Shown: positions 1 to 5,506, counted from the first letter of the stretch. The stretch: 7,254 bases of DNA from JALYUA01 sp039933215 (GCA_039933215.1 JBDTOO010000116.1:1-7254), one strand, 5' to 3'. The notes: a model not told the origin generated them from the letters alone. Numbers and translations: made by a program.

Positions 1-9
1 TGGGAAGAT

Positions 10-80
10 AGGCGTAATAAAGGCGTAAATCAATACGACAAGCTCTGTCCGATCCCAATGGAGAACAGAGAACAGTGACC
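10..80. other. AT-rich leader with short direct repeats, no gene seen
   Basis: No coding region is supported here. The stretch is much less GC-rich than the rest of the window. It carries two copies of AGGCGTAA (10-17 and 21-28, 11 bases apart) and a tandem GAGAACA (61-67 and 68-74). It may be the edge of an upstream intergenic region or of an acquired segment. No terminal repeat or target-site duplication can be shown. Confidence 0.3.
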
Positions 81-109
81 TTGACTTTATGTCAATGAAC
101 CTTTACAAC
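81..109 (+). promoter_or_regulatory. Sigma-70-type promoter with overlapping dyad
   Basis: A -35 box TTGACT (81-86, five of six consensus bases) and a -10 box TACAAC (104-109, four of six) are separated by exactly 17 bases. The -35 box is part of an inverted repeat, TTGAC-N5-GTCAA (81-95), which could be an operator. Transcription would start near 116, leaving a leader of about 55 bases before the gene at 171. The downstream XRE-type protein is the obvious candidate binder, by analogy with other Cro-like autorepressors; this is inferred. Confidence 0.6.
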
Positions 110-170
110 TCTCGGGCCAGGGAAATAGCCAAACGATCGGAAACGCCCGAATCGCTTTCAGGAGGAGCTC

Positions 171-821
171 ATGACGAAGCAGACCGCCGAACTCAGAGGG
201 GAGTGGACCATGTCCGAGCCAGAACCGCCTTCCGTCGACGCTTCGCTCGAAGATCAGAAGCTCGTGCTCCTGCGTCCCATCTCGAAACGATCGAGACGCA
301 CCATCTTTCTCATCTATGCCTCTTGGATGATTTTGCTGGGGGCGCTCGATGTGCTTCTTCGCATCCCGAAGGACCCGATTCAATTGACGCCGGGCCGGCC
401 GGGGGCGATCGCCGGCATCGTGCTCTCCATCGCCGGCCTCATCGTGGGCGCCGTCCTCCTCGCCCGGGAACGGGATGACCGCGCGGTGTTTCTGGCGAGC
501 GGGTATCTCGCTGCCTACTCGGTCATCGCCCATGTTCTGTTCAGCGGGTTCCTCCCCCAGGTGATGGCGCTCGCGCTTCTGCCCGGGATCATCATGGTCG
601 TGAGCTTCATCCGGATCATCCGAACCGCGGACGAGCTGGAGAAGAAGACGCTTTCGGAAACGCTCTCCTTCGCATTCATCCTGAGCAGCGCCGTGCTGGT
701 CCTCTACGGCTTTGCCGAGGTCTTCGGCGCCCCGAGACCTCCCGTCATCGTCTGGACGCTGGTTCTTTTCGTGAGCTGCGACGTGGGCCTCCGCATCGCC
801 ACGAAGAGGTACCGCGGATGA
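171..821 (+). CDS. Six-helix membrane protein paired with an XRE regulator
   Basis: An integral inner-membrane protein of 216 residues with no assigned reaction. Hydrophobic segments lie near residues 43-63, 78-98, 106-125, 129-149, 163-183 and 190-208. The C-terminal third, from TADELEKK (152-159) through two helices to a basic end (TKRYRG), resembles small membrane proteins that often precede Cro-like regulators and carry a DEL(Q/E)-type motif between helices. Here an extra helical region precedes it, so the protein is longer than those partners. The start at 171 has a strong AGGAGG (160-165) five bases upstream. An in-frame ATG at 210 also has a purine-rich leader and is the main alternative. 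The regulator gene follows after 31 bases and is probably co-transcribed. It may be a membrane partner or sensor for that regulator, but no ligand or activity can be named. Confidence 0.8.
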   Translation: MTKQTAELRGEWTMSEPEPPSVDASLEDQKLVLLRPISKRSRRTIFLIYASWMILLGALDVLLRIPKDPIQLTPGRPGAIAGIVLSIAGLIVGAVLLARERDDRAVFLASGYLAAYSVIAHVLFSGFLPQVMALALLPGIIMVVSFIRIIRTADELEKKTLSETLSFAFILSSAVLVLYGFAEVFGAPRPPVIVWTLVLFVSCDVGLRIATKRYRG

Positions 822-852
822 CGGACGCCCGCCCGTCCGGCCGGCGGCGGCC

Positions 853-1056
853 ATGACGAACCGGCTCCGAGTGCTTCGCGCGGAGCACGAGTGGTCGCAG
901 GCGGAGCTCGCCGGGCGCCTCGGCGTCTCGCGGCAGACCATCAATGCCCTCGAGACCGGCAAGTACGACCCCAGCCTCCCGCTGGCGTTTGCCATCGCGA
1001 AGCTCTTCGGCAAGCTGATCGAGGAAGTTTTCGACCCGGACACGGCATCCTCCTGA
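853..1056 (+). CDS. Small XRE/Cro-type HTH transcriptional regulator
   Basis: A 67-residue DNA-binding protein consisting almost entirely of one HTH_3 (XRE) domain. The helix-turn-helix spans about residues 14-37, with WSQAELA as helix 2 and VSRQTINALETGKYDPS covering the recognition helix and following loop. It ends with IEEVFDPD, typical of the stand-alone regulators of this size. It lacks a ligand-binding or dimerisation extension, so it probably acts as a dimer of the HTH domain. The ATG at 853 has only a weak GC-rich ribosome-binding region and may rely on read-through from the upstream membrane-protein gene 31 bases away. The inverted repeat over the promoter at 81-95 is a candidate autoregulatory site. 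The family call is firm; targets are unknown. Confidence 0.93.
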   Translation: MTNRLRVLRAEHEWSQAELAGRLGVSRQTINALETGKYDPSLPLAFAIAKLFGKLIEEVFDPDTASS

Positions 1057-1165
1057 ATCGTCCACCATGTCTCCGAACACCCGTTCTCTGCGGACTGGAG
1101 AGAAAGAAGGCCGGGCGAGGGATTGCCCTCAGGACATCGGGATGTCGCTGCCAGAGAGAGGGCGA

Positions 1166-1207
1166 CCCCCTCACCCTGACCCTTTCCCCCGGGTCCGGGG
1201 GAGAGGG
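1166..1207. repeat. REP-like interspersed hairpin (CCCTCACCCTGACCC type)
   Basis: Begins CCCCCTCACCCTGACCC and then forms a 13-base-pair hairpin, arms 1180-1192 and 1195-1207, with one G-T position. Sequences of this pattern (CCCTCACCC, then CCCTCTCCCC pairing with GGGGAGAGGG) are a familiar dispersed intergenic repeat in many high-GC bacterial genomes, and their translations give spurious peptides of the form PHPDPLP. Its function is unknown. The family match is from memory of the pattern. Confidence 0.65.
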
Positions 1208-1298
1208 AAGTGCCTGGCGAGGAAGAGTCTTTCCTCTGAGAACGCTCGGCGGAAGGAGAAGGCCTGGCGACGTGGATTGTTTCTAAAGAGGCCCCCGT

Positions 1299-1350
1299 CG
1301 CATCGCGAATAGTCTCCGCGCGATTCCGCGCGGAGGAGGTTCGCGATGCG
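1299..1350. repeat. Two-tier 52-base hairpin
   Basis: An outer perfect 11-bp stem (1299-1309 CGCATCGCGAA with 1340-1350 TTCGCGATGCG) and an inner perfect 9-bp stem (1314-1322 CTCCGCGCG with 1327-1335 CGCGCGGAG) are closed by the tetraloop ATTC. The symmetric four-by-four internal loop, TAGT (1310-1313) against GAGG (1336-1339), could pair as U-G, G-A, A-G, U-G in RNA, giving a nearly continuous helix. It stops nine bases before the three-way-junction element. No T tract follows, so it is not a standard terminator. Confidence 0.75.
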
Positions 1351-1358
1351 GGAGCTGA

Positions 1359-1439
1359 GCGCCGCAAGGGACCAGGCGGACGGTCGAGCCTTCAGGCGAG
1401 CCGTCCGCCGGCCCCGTCAGGGGCGGTCCCTTGCGGCGC
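1359..1439. repeat. 81-base three-way-junction palindromic element
   Basis: The outer stem is a perfect 15-bp inverted repeat: GCGCCGCAAGGGACC (1359-1373) with GGTCCCTTGCGGCGC (1425-1439). Inside are two further stems. The first is GGCGGACGG (1375-1383) with CCGTCCGCC (1401-1409), capped by GCC-TTCA-GGC (1388-1397). The second is GCCCC-GTCA-GGGGC (1411-1424). Only A1374 and G1410 are unpaired at the junction. It could act as a structured RNA leader, a DNA cruciform, or a short non-autonomous repeat. It ends 41 bases before the TIR gene start and reaches up to its promoter. Confidence 0.75.
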
Positions 1440-1449
1440 GAAGCGACGG

Positions 1450-1476
1450 TATGATTCGGCGCGCCCCGCGCGGGAG
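1450..1476 (+). promoter_or_regulatory. Candidate -10 box and ribosome-binding site of the TIR gene
   Basis: TATGAT (1450-1455) matches five of six consensus -10 bases and would start transcription near 1462, about 19 bases before the ATG at 1481. No good -35 box is seen at 16-18 bases upstream; that position lies in the right arm of the three-way-junction element. GGGAG at 1472-1476 is a short-spaced ribosome-binding site. Confidence 0.4.
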
Positions 1477-1480
1477 CTCC

Positions 1481-2545
1481 ATGCCCCACGACGTCTTCAT
1501 CAGCTATGCGACGAGCGACAGGCCGGTCGCCGATGCCGTGTGCGCGGGGCTCGAGTCGCGGGGGCTCCAGTGCTGGATCGCGCCGCGGGACATCGTTCCC
1601 GGGCTCGACTGGGGCGCCGCCATCATCGACGCGATCAGCGAGTGCCGGGTGATGCTCCTGGTCTTTTCTTCGAGCGCCAACACGTCGAAGCAGATCAAGC
1701 GGGAGGTCGAGCGCGCCGTCGCCAAGGGCGTCACGATCATTCCGCTCCGCATCGAGGACGTCCCGCTCGGAAAGACGCTCGAGTACTTCATCAGCACGCC
1801 GCACTGGATGGACGCGCTGTCGCGGCCGCTCGAGCCGCACATCGAGCACCTCGCGGAGACGATCCGCACGCTGCTTGCCCGGCCCAGCCGCACGACCGAC
1901 GACGGCGTCGTCCCGGAACGCGAGGCGGACGAGGAATCGGCCCCTGCGCCGCGCTCCCGGCGCCGCGCGGGAAAGCTGCCTCCCCCGCCGCCGTCTCTGA
2001 CGGACGAGAAGCCTCGCGCGCGGGAGCGCGGGCGCGAAGGGACGGCTCCCGGGACGCGCCGCTTCCAGCCGCTCGTGATCGGCGCCGCCGTGGCCGCGGT
2101 GCTGCTCGTCCTGATTCTGCTCGGCGTGTTCCGCTCGGCGCCGCCGCAGATCCTCTCGGTCCAGTTCCCGACGCGGATCTACGCGGACAACCAGCCGGCC
2201 TCTGGAATGGTCTTCTTCCGCGCGCGCAAGAACGACATCGCGTCGGCGCGCTTCGACGTGCTCCAGTCGGCGGGATTCCCGCCGTTTTCGTTCTCCGTGC
2301 AGGGTGCGCCGGCGAAGCGCGACGGCAGCATCTCCTTCTATATCCACACCCCGATCGTCCAGCGCATGACGCTGCGCGCGGTGCTCCTCGACAGCGCGGG
2401 GCACGAGAGCAACCAGGTCCCCTTTTCTTTCGACGTCGTGCCCGTGCCGCCGCCCGCCGCGAACTTCGTCCCGAAACACCGGTTCCCCACCCCGCGCGGC
2501 TTCGAGGTCCAGGCGCCGAACGGGTTCCGCTTCAAGGTGCGATGA
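1481..2545 (+). CDS. Membrane-anchored TIR-domain protein with ectodomain
   Basis: A 354-residue protein. Residues 3-130 form a TIR domain of the bacterial TIR_2 type: HDVFISYATSD (3-13), CWIAPRDIVPG (31-41), VMLLVFSSSANTS (57-69), KREVERAV (73-80), IIPLRIEDVP (86-95) and FISTPHWMDAL (103-113). Glu75 aligns with the catalytic glutamate of NAD-cleaving TIR domains such as SARM1. A proline- and arginine-rich linker (about 131-194) leads to one membrane helix (197-216). About 135 residues follow, with beta-strand-like alternation suggesting an Ig-like fold, presumably outside the membrane. No signal peptide is seen, so the TIR domain should be cytoplasmic. An in-frame start at 1346 was not chosen because it would translate the three-way-junction element and adds a basic, non-conserved stretch. 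It heads the RyR and SLATT-like genes. NADase activity versus signalling scaffold cannot be decided from sequence alone. Confidence 0.9.
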   Translation: MPHDVFISYATSDRPVADAVCAGLESRGLQCWIAPRDIVPGLDWGAAIIDAISECRVMLLVFSSSANTSKQIKREVERAVAKGVTIIPLRIEDVPLGKTLEYFISTPHWMDALSRPLEPHIEHLAETIRTLLARPSRTTDDGVVPEREADEESAPAPRSRRRAGKLPPPPPSLTDEKPRARERGREGTAPGTRRFQPLVIGAAVAAVLLVLILLGVFRSAPPQILSVQFPTRIYADNQPASGMVFFRARKNDIASARFDVLQSAGFPPFSFSVQGAPAKRDGSISFYIHTPIVQRMTLRAVLLDSAGHESNQVPFSFDVVPVPPPAANFVPKHRFPTPRGFEVQAPNGFRFKVR

Positions 2546-2547
2546 GT

Positions 2548-2597
2548 CGAAGGCGGCCGGCGCTCCTCTCGCCATCCGGAGAGGCGCCCCGCCTTCG
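2548..2597. repeat. Large hairpin between TIR and RyR genes
   Basis: An outer perfect 9-bp stem, CGAAGGCGG (2548-2556) with CCGCCTTCG (2589-2597), continues through a two-base bulge into GGCGC/GCGCC (2559-2563/2584-2588), and after a second bulge into CTCTC/GAGAG (2566-2570/2579-2583) with an eight-base loop. It starts three bases after the TIR stop codon and ends 26 bases before the RyR start. There is no T run, so it more likely affects mRNA processing, stability or partial attenuation than full termination. Confidence 0.65.
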
Positions 2598-2623
2598 TCC
2601 TTCGGTTGCGTGAGGAGAAGATC

Positions 2624-2908
2624 GTGAGCTACCGCCCCGCCCCCCGGGACACGTCCGCCGTCGAGCTGCCCGACGCGATCCGCGAACTGACCGAGATGCT
2701 GGCGAAGAACACGCACGAGAACTGGGCGCGGCAGCGGATGGACGAAGGCTGGCGCCACGGCCCCGCGCGCAACGACGAGCGCAAGGAGCACCCGAGCCTC
2801 GTGCCCTACGAGCAGCTCTCCGAGTCGGAAAAGGAATACGACCGCCGCACGGCGATCGAGACGGTGAAGACGATCCTCTCGCTCGGCTACCGGATCGCGA
2901 AGGCATGA
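2624..2908 (+). CDS. Stand-alone RyR-domain protein
   Basis: A 94-residue protein that is essentially one RyR domain (ryanodine-receptor repeat family). Landmarks are YRPAPRDTSAVELP (3-16), HENWA (31-35), EGW (41-43), DERKEHPSLVPY (51-62), SEKEYDR (68-74) and ETVKTILSLGYRI (79-91). In eukaryotes the repeat occurs in the cytoplasmic part of ryanodine-receptor calcium channels. Bacterial copies occur alone or beside conflict-system genes and are thought to bind a ligand or protein partner. The GTG at 2624 was chosen because GAGGAG (2612-2617) sits six bases upstream. A TTG at 2606 would add six residues but would swallow that site. The stop overlaps the next start (ATGA, 2905-2908), so translation of the two is coupled. 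There is no membrane segment or catalytic motif. The domain call is strong; its ligand is unknown. Confidence 0.92.
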   Translation: MSYRPAPRDTSAVELPDAIRELTEMLAKNTHENWARQRMDEGWRHGPARNDERKEHPSLVPYEQLSESEKEYDRRTAIETVKTILSLGYRIAKA

Positions 2909-3993
2909 AGGAGTCCGCGCCGCGGCCCGACGACGAGATGCACGACGATCCCCAGGATCTCGGGGATCCGGGACCGCTCGGGGAGTACCTGCGGCTCTGC
3001 CGCGACCAGATCGTCGGACCGTTCGACGAGGCGGACTCCCAGGCGCTGCGCAGCCAGAAGCTCCACCGGCGCATCACGGGCCTCGCGGCGGCATTCGGCG
3101 GCGCGTCGCTCGTCGCCGCTGCGGTGAACATCGCGTTTCTCGACGCTGCGACGGAGCTCACGCTGCTCGTCGAGGCGAGCCTCGCGGCGGTCGGCACGGC
3201 GCTCGTGTTCGCCGGTCTCGTCAAGAGCTGGCACGGCGAGTGGCTCCTGCGCCGGTTTCAGGCGGAGCAGCTGCGGCTGCTCAAGTTCCGGATGCTCGTC
3301 GACCCCGACTTCTGGTGCGCGGGCGGGCCGGCTCTTCCGGGACCGCGGGAGCGGCTGCTCCGGAAGATCGAGGAGATTCAGGGCATCCGGGAGAAGCAGC
3401 TCGAAACGTTCGCCGCCAGGGAGGGCGTGCCGAAGATCGCCTCGGCCGCGGAATGCGCCGGAATCACGCGCGACCTGCGGCTCGAGATCCTGACCTACTA
3501 CCGGCGGCGGCGGCTGAACTCGCAGATCACGTATTTTTCCCGGAGCGGATCCCGCCCGTCGCGGTGGTATCAGAGCTCGGCGATCCTTCCCTTCATCTTC
3601 TTCACGAGCGTTCTCTGCGTCGGACTGCACGCGTGGGCGGAGCACGCCATGGAGCACCGCGTCGGGAGGGCGGCGGCGGTCGCGGGCGAGCGCTCCGGGG
3701 CCCCGCGGCGCGATCCCGTCGAAAAGCTCGGTCGCCTCGCGCTCGCGCTCTCGCTCGCCCTGCCCGGCGCGTGGGCCGGATTCCGGACGTGGCGGACCGC
3801 CAATGAGTTCGGGCGCAATCAGAGCCGATCGCAGGCGCGGTTCGATTCGCTGTCGAAGATCGCGGAGCGCCTGAGGCCCGACGCGTCCAACGAGGCCGTC
3901 TTCGCGGACCTCGGTCTTTCCGAGCACATCCTCGCCGCGGACCAGGGCGAGTGGCTGCGGCTCATGCGCGACGCGGACTGGTACGGGGGCTGA
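2905..3993 (+). CDS. Four-helix membrane protein, SLATT-like predicted effector
   Basis: A 362-residue protein with two pairs of membrane helices (about 57-79 and 85-106; 226-246 and 275-294) and charged cytoplasmic segments between and after them. After the first pair comes WHGEWLLRRFQAEQLRLLKFRM (109-130, conserved-looking W, R, AE and LR). Before the second pair is YYRRRRLNSQITYFSRSG (198-215). After it are ARFDSLSKIAERL and a C-terminal EWLRLMRDADWYG. The Y-x-RxxxQxxYxxxA-like block and the W-xxR-x-AE pattern resemble SLATT domains (two-helix effectors next to SMODS or SLOG genes) and related DUF4231 proteins, here apparently as a tandem pair. SLATT proteins are proposed to form pores or membrane platforms in immunity operons. 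The gene overlaps the RyR gene by four bases, which suggests a stoichiometric partner. SLATT assignment is moderate; membrane topology is firm. Confidence 0.75.
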   Translation: MKESAPRPDDEMHDDPQDLGDPGPLGEYLRLCRDQIVGPFDEADSQALRSQKLHRRITGLAAAFGGASLVAAAVNIAFLDAATELTLLVEASLAAVGTALVFAGLVKSWHGEWLLRRFQAEQLRLLKFRMLVDPDFWCAGGPALPGPRERLLRKIEEIQGIREKQLETFAAREGVPKIASAAECAGITRDLRLEILTYYRRRRLNSQITYFSRSGSRPSRWYQSSAILPFIFFTSVLCVGLHAWAEHAMEHRVGRAAAVAGERSGAPRRDPVEKLGRLALALSLALPGAWAGFRTWRTANEFGRNQSRSQARFDSLSKIAERLRPDASNEAVFADLGLSEHILAADQGEWLRLMRDADWYGG

Positions 3994-4005
3994 GCCGACC
4001 TCGCC

Positions 4006-4034
4006 TTTGTGGCACCGCGCGCTTCCGGTAAGAT
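4006..4034 (+). promoter_or_regulatory. Candidate promoter of the MATE gene
   Basis: TTTGTG (4006-4011) as a weak -35 and TAAGAT (4029-4034, four of six consensus bases) as a -10 are 17 bases apart. Transcription would start near 4041, about 12 bases before the ATG at 4053. No clear ribosome-binding site precedes that ATG, which fits a very short leader. This separates the transporter from the TIR operon. Confidence 0.4.
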
Positions 4035-4052
4035 GCGCGGCCCTTTTCCCCC

Positions 4053-4571
4053 ATGAGCGAATCGATCGAACGGCCGCCCGCGGCCGAAGCCCTCTCCGCC
4101 CTCTCCGGGGGAGACGTCGCGCGCATGCCCTTCTGGGCCACGGTGCGCGAATCGCTCCGCGGGTCGCGGCGCGACTACACCGAGGGACCGATCGGCCGGG
4201 CGATCCTGCTCCTCGCCGTCCCGATGGTCCTCGAGATGGTGCTCGAGTCGGTGTTCGCGGTGGTGGATGTCTTCTGGGTGTCGAAGCTCGGGCCGGACGC
4301 GGTGGCGACGGTCGGCATCACCGAGTCGATGCTCGCGCTCATCTATGCGGTGGCGATCGGGCTGTCGATGGCCGCGATGGCGACGGTCGCGCGACGGACG
4401 GGCGAGAAGGACCCGGAAGGCGCGTCGCGGGCGGCCGTGCAGGCGATCACGCTCGGGATCGCCATCGCGGTTCCCGTCGGGATCGCCGGCGCGCTCTTCG
4501 CGCCGCGGCTGCTCGGCTCATGGGCGGAAACGCCCGGGTGGTTGCGAGCGGCGCCGGGTTCACGCGCGTGA
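4053..4571 (+). CDS. MATE transporter, N-terminal fragment as read
   Basis: This is the open frame from the gene's ATG. MATE-like sequence ends at codon 155 (4515-4517). The last 17 codons, from SWAETPG to the TGA at 4569, are out-of-frame read-through. It covers membrane helices 1-3 of 12 and should not transport by itself. The cytoplasmic N-terminus of about 45 residues is longer than in NorM-type members and has no recognisable domain. Confidence 0.6.
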   Translation: MSESIERPPAAEALSALSGGDVARMPFWATVRESLRGSRRDYTEGPIGRAILLLAVPMVLEMVLESVFAVVDVFWVSKLGPDAVATVGITESMLALIYAVAIGLSMAAMATVARRTGEKDPEGASRAAVQAITLGIAIAVPVGIAGALFAPRLLGSWAETPGWLRAAPGSRA

Positions 4572-5506
4572 CGCTCGGATTCAACGCCGTCATCCTCCTG
4601 CTCTTCCTGATCAACGCGATCTTCCGCGGCGCCGGCGACGCCGCGATCGCGATGCGCGTGCTCTGGATCGCGAACCTGATCAACCTCGCGCTCGATCCGT
4701 GCCTGATCTTCGGCCTCGGGCCCTTCCCGGCGCTCGGCGTCCAGGGCGCGGCCGTCGCGACGACCTGCGGCCGCGGCATCGGCGTCGTGATCCAGCTCTT
4801 CACGCTCTTCGGCGGCCGCGGGCGTGTCGCGCTCGCCCGGCGCCATTTGAAAATCGAGCCCGCGGCGATGCTCCGGATGCTGCGCCTCTCGGGCAGCGCG
4901 ATCCTGCAGGTGATGATCGGCACGGCGAGCTGGATCGGGCTCGTCCGGATCCTCTCGTCGTTCGGAAGCGCAGCGCTCGCGGGCTACACGATCGCGATCC
5001 GCATCCTGGTGTTCGCGCTGCTGCCCTCGTGGGGCATGTCGAACGCGGCCGCGACGATGGTCGGGCAGAGCCTCGGCGCCCGCAAGCCCGACCGCGCGGA
5101 GAAGTCCGTCTGGATCGCGGGCTTCTACAACATGATCTTCCTGGGCTCGGTCGGTGTCGTCTTCGTGGCGTTCGCGCGGCCGCTCATCGGCCTCTTCACG
5201 TCGGATCCCGCCGTGGTGCCGGTCGGCGTCGCGTGCCTGCGGACGGTGGCCTACGGGTTCCTCTTCTACGCCTACGGGATGGTGATGGTGCAGGCCTTCA
5301 ACGGGGCCGGGGACACCTTCACGCCGACGCTCATCAACTTCTTCTGCTTCTGGGCCTTCGAAATCCCGCTCGCATACCTGCTCGCGAAGCCCTTCGGGTG
5401 GGGACCACGGGGCGTGTTCTGGGCGATCGCGATCGCGTTTTCTCTCGTCGCGGTCATCGGCTCGCTGGCCTTCCGGGCCGGGCGCTGGAAGCAGAAGAAG
5501 GTTTAG
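4520..5506 (+). CDS. MATE transporter, C-terminal fragment as read
   Basis: The remaining nine helices are in the other frame. The first in-frame ATG is at 4520, but no ribosome-binding site precedes it. A GTG at 4568 overlaps the stop of the N-terminal fragment (GTGA, 4568-4571), so reinitiation there is conceivable and would give MTLGFNAVILLLF at the start of helix 4. The body is undamaged up to the stop at 5504-5506. Confidence 0.6.
   Translation: MGGNARVVASGAGFTRVTLGFNAVILLLFLINAIFRGAGDAAIAMRVLWIANLINLALDPCLIFGLGPFPALGVQGAAVATTCGRGIGVVIQLFTLFGGRGRVALARRHLKIEPAAMLRMLRLSGSAILQVMIGTASWIGLVRILSSFGSAALAGYTIAIRILVFALLPSWGMSNAAATMVGQSLGARKPDRAEKSVWIAGFYNMIFLGSVGVVFVAFARPLIGLFTSDPAVVPVGVACLRTVAYGFLFYAYGMVMVQAFNGAGDTFTPTLINFFCFWAFEIPLAYLLAKPFGWGPRGVFWAIAIAFSLVAVIGSLAFRAGRWKQKKV

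Larger units (their letters stand above)
1057..1358. other. Gene-free, hairpin-rich intergenic region
   Basis: No convincing gene lies here; short open frames run through repeat sequence. Besides the elements listed separately, small perfect stems occur at 1117-1121/1126-1130 (GAGGG/CCCTC, loop ATTG), 1133-1138/1141-1146 (GACATC/GATGTC) and 1219-1224/1231-1236 (GAGGAA/TTCCTC). The 9-base word GCCTGGCGA recurs at 1212-1220 and 1262-1270. No stem is followed by a run of T, so no intrinsic terminator for the upstream pair can be pointed to with confidence. Confidence 0.55.
4053..5506 (+). pseudogene. MATE-family multidrug efflux transporter, frameshifted
   Basis: Together the two frames encode a full-length MATE-type transporter, about 484 residues once one base is restored. 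Such proteins export cationic drugs and other toxic compounds using a proton or sodium gradient through 12 helices. The N-terminal frame holds PIGRAILLLAVPMVLE, VVDVFWVSKLGPDAVATVG and the first three helices. From 4520 the reading continues in another frame with FRGAGDAAIAMRV, LDPCLIFGLGPFPALGVQGAAVAT, GMSNAAATMVGQSLGAR and QAFNGAGDTFTPT, all MATE hallmarks. Continuity is exact if one base is missing near 4518 (GGC-TC-ATG where GGC-nTC-ATG is expected). No other damage is visible in either half, so this is either a very recent mutation or a sequencing error. A functional split protein is unlikely because the break falls after helix 3. Confidence 0.9.

Noticed and set aside
81..109. MerR-type operator at the first promoter
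   Set aside because: The dyad is centred on base 88, not on the middle of the spacer, and the spacer is 17 rather than 19-20 bases. No MerR gene is nearby.
1067..1312. 81-codon + strand open frame
   Set aside because: It runs through the CCCTCACCC-type repeat and gives the spurious PHPDPFPRVRGRG peptide typical of that repeat.
87..1367. 426-codon open frame on the - strand
   Set aside because: It lies opposite the membrane-protein and XRE genes and the repeat region, has a low-complexity Arg/Ser/Asp-rich translation, and shows no domain. It is a by-product of GC-rich codon use.
1346..1480. Upstream in-frame start for the TIR gene
   Set aside because: It would translate the right part of the hairpin region and the three-way junction, adding a non-conserved basic stretch. 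The TIR domain starts right after the ATG at 1481, which has a ribosome-binding site.
1283..2791. 502-codon open frame on the - strand
   Set aside because: It is antisense to the TIR gene and the palindromes; the translation is Arg/Ala-rich with no recognisable motif.
4515..4525. Programmed ribosomal frameshift in the MATE gene
   Set aside because: No slippery heptamer, stimulatory ribosome-binding site or evident function of a short product is seen. A deletion or sequencing error is simpler.
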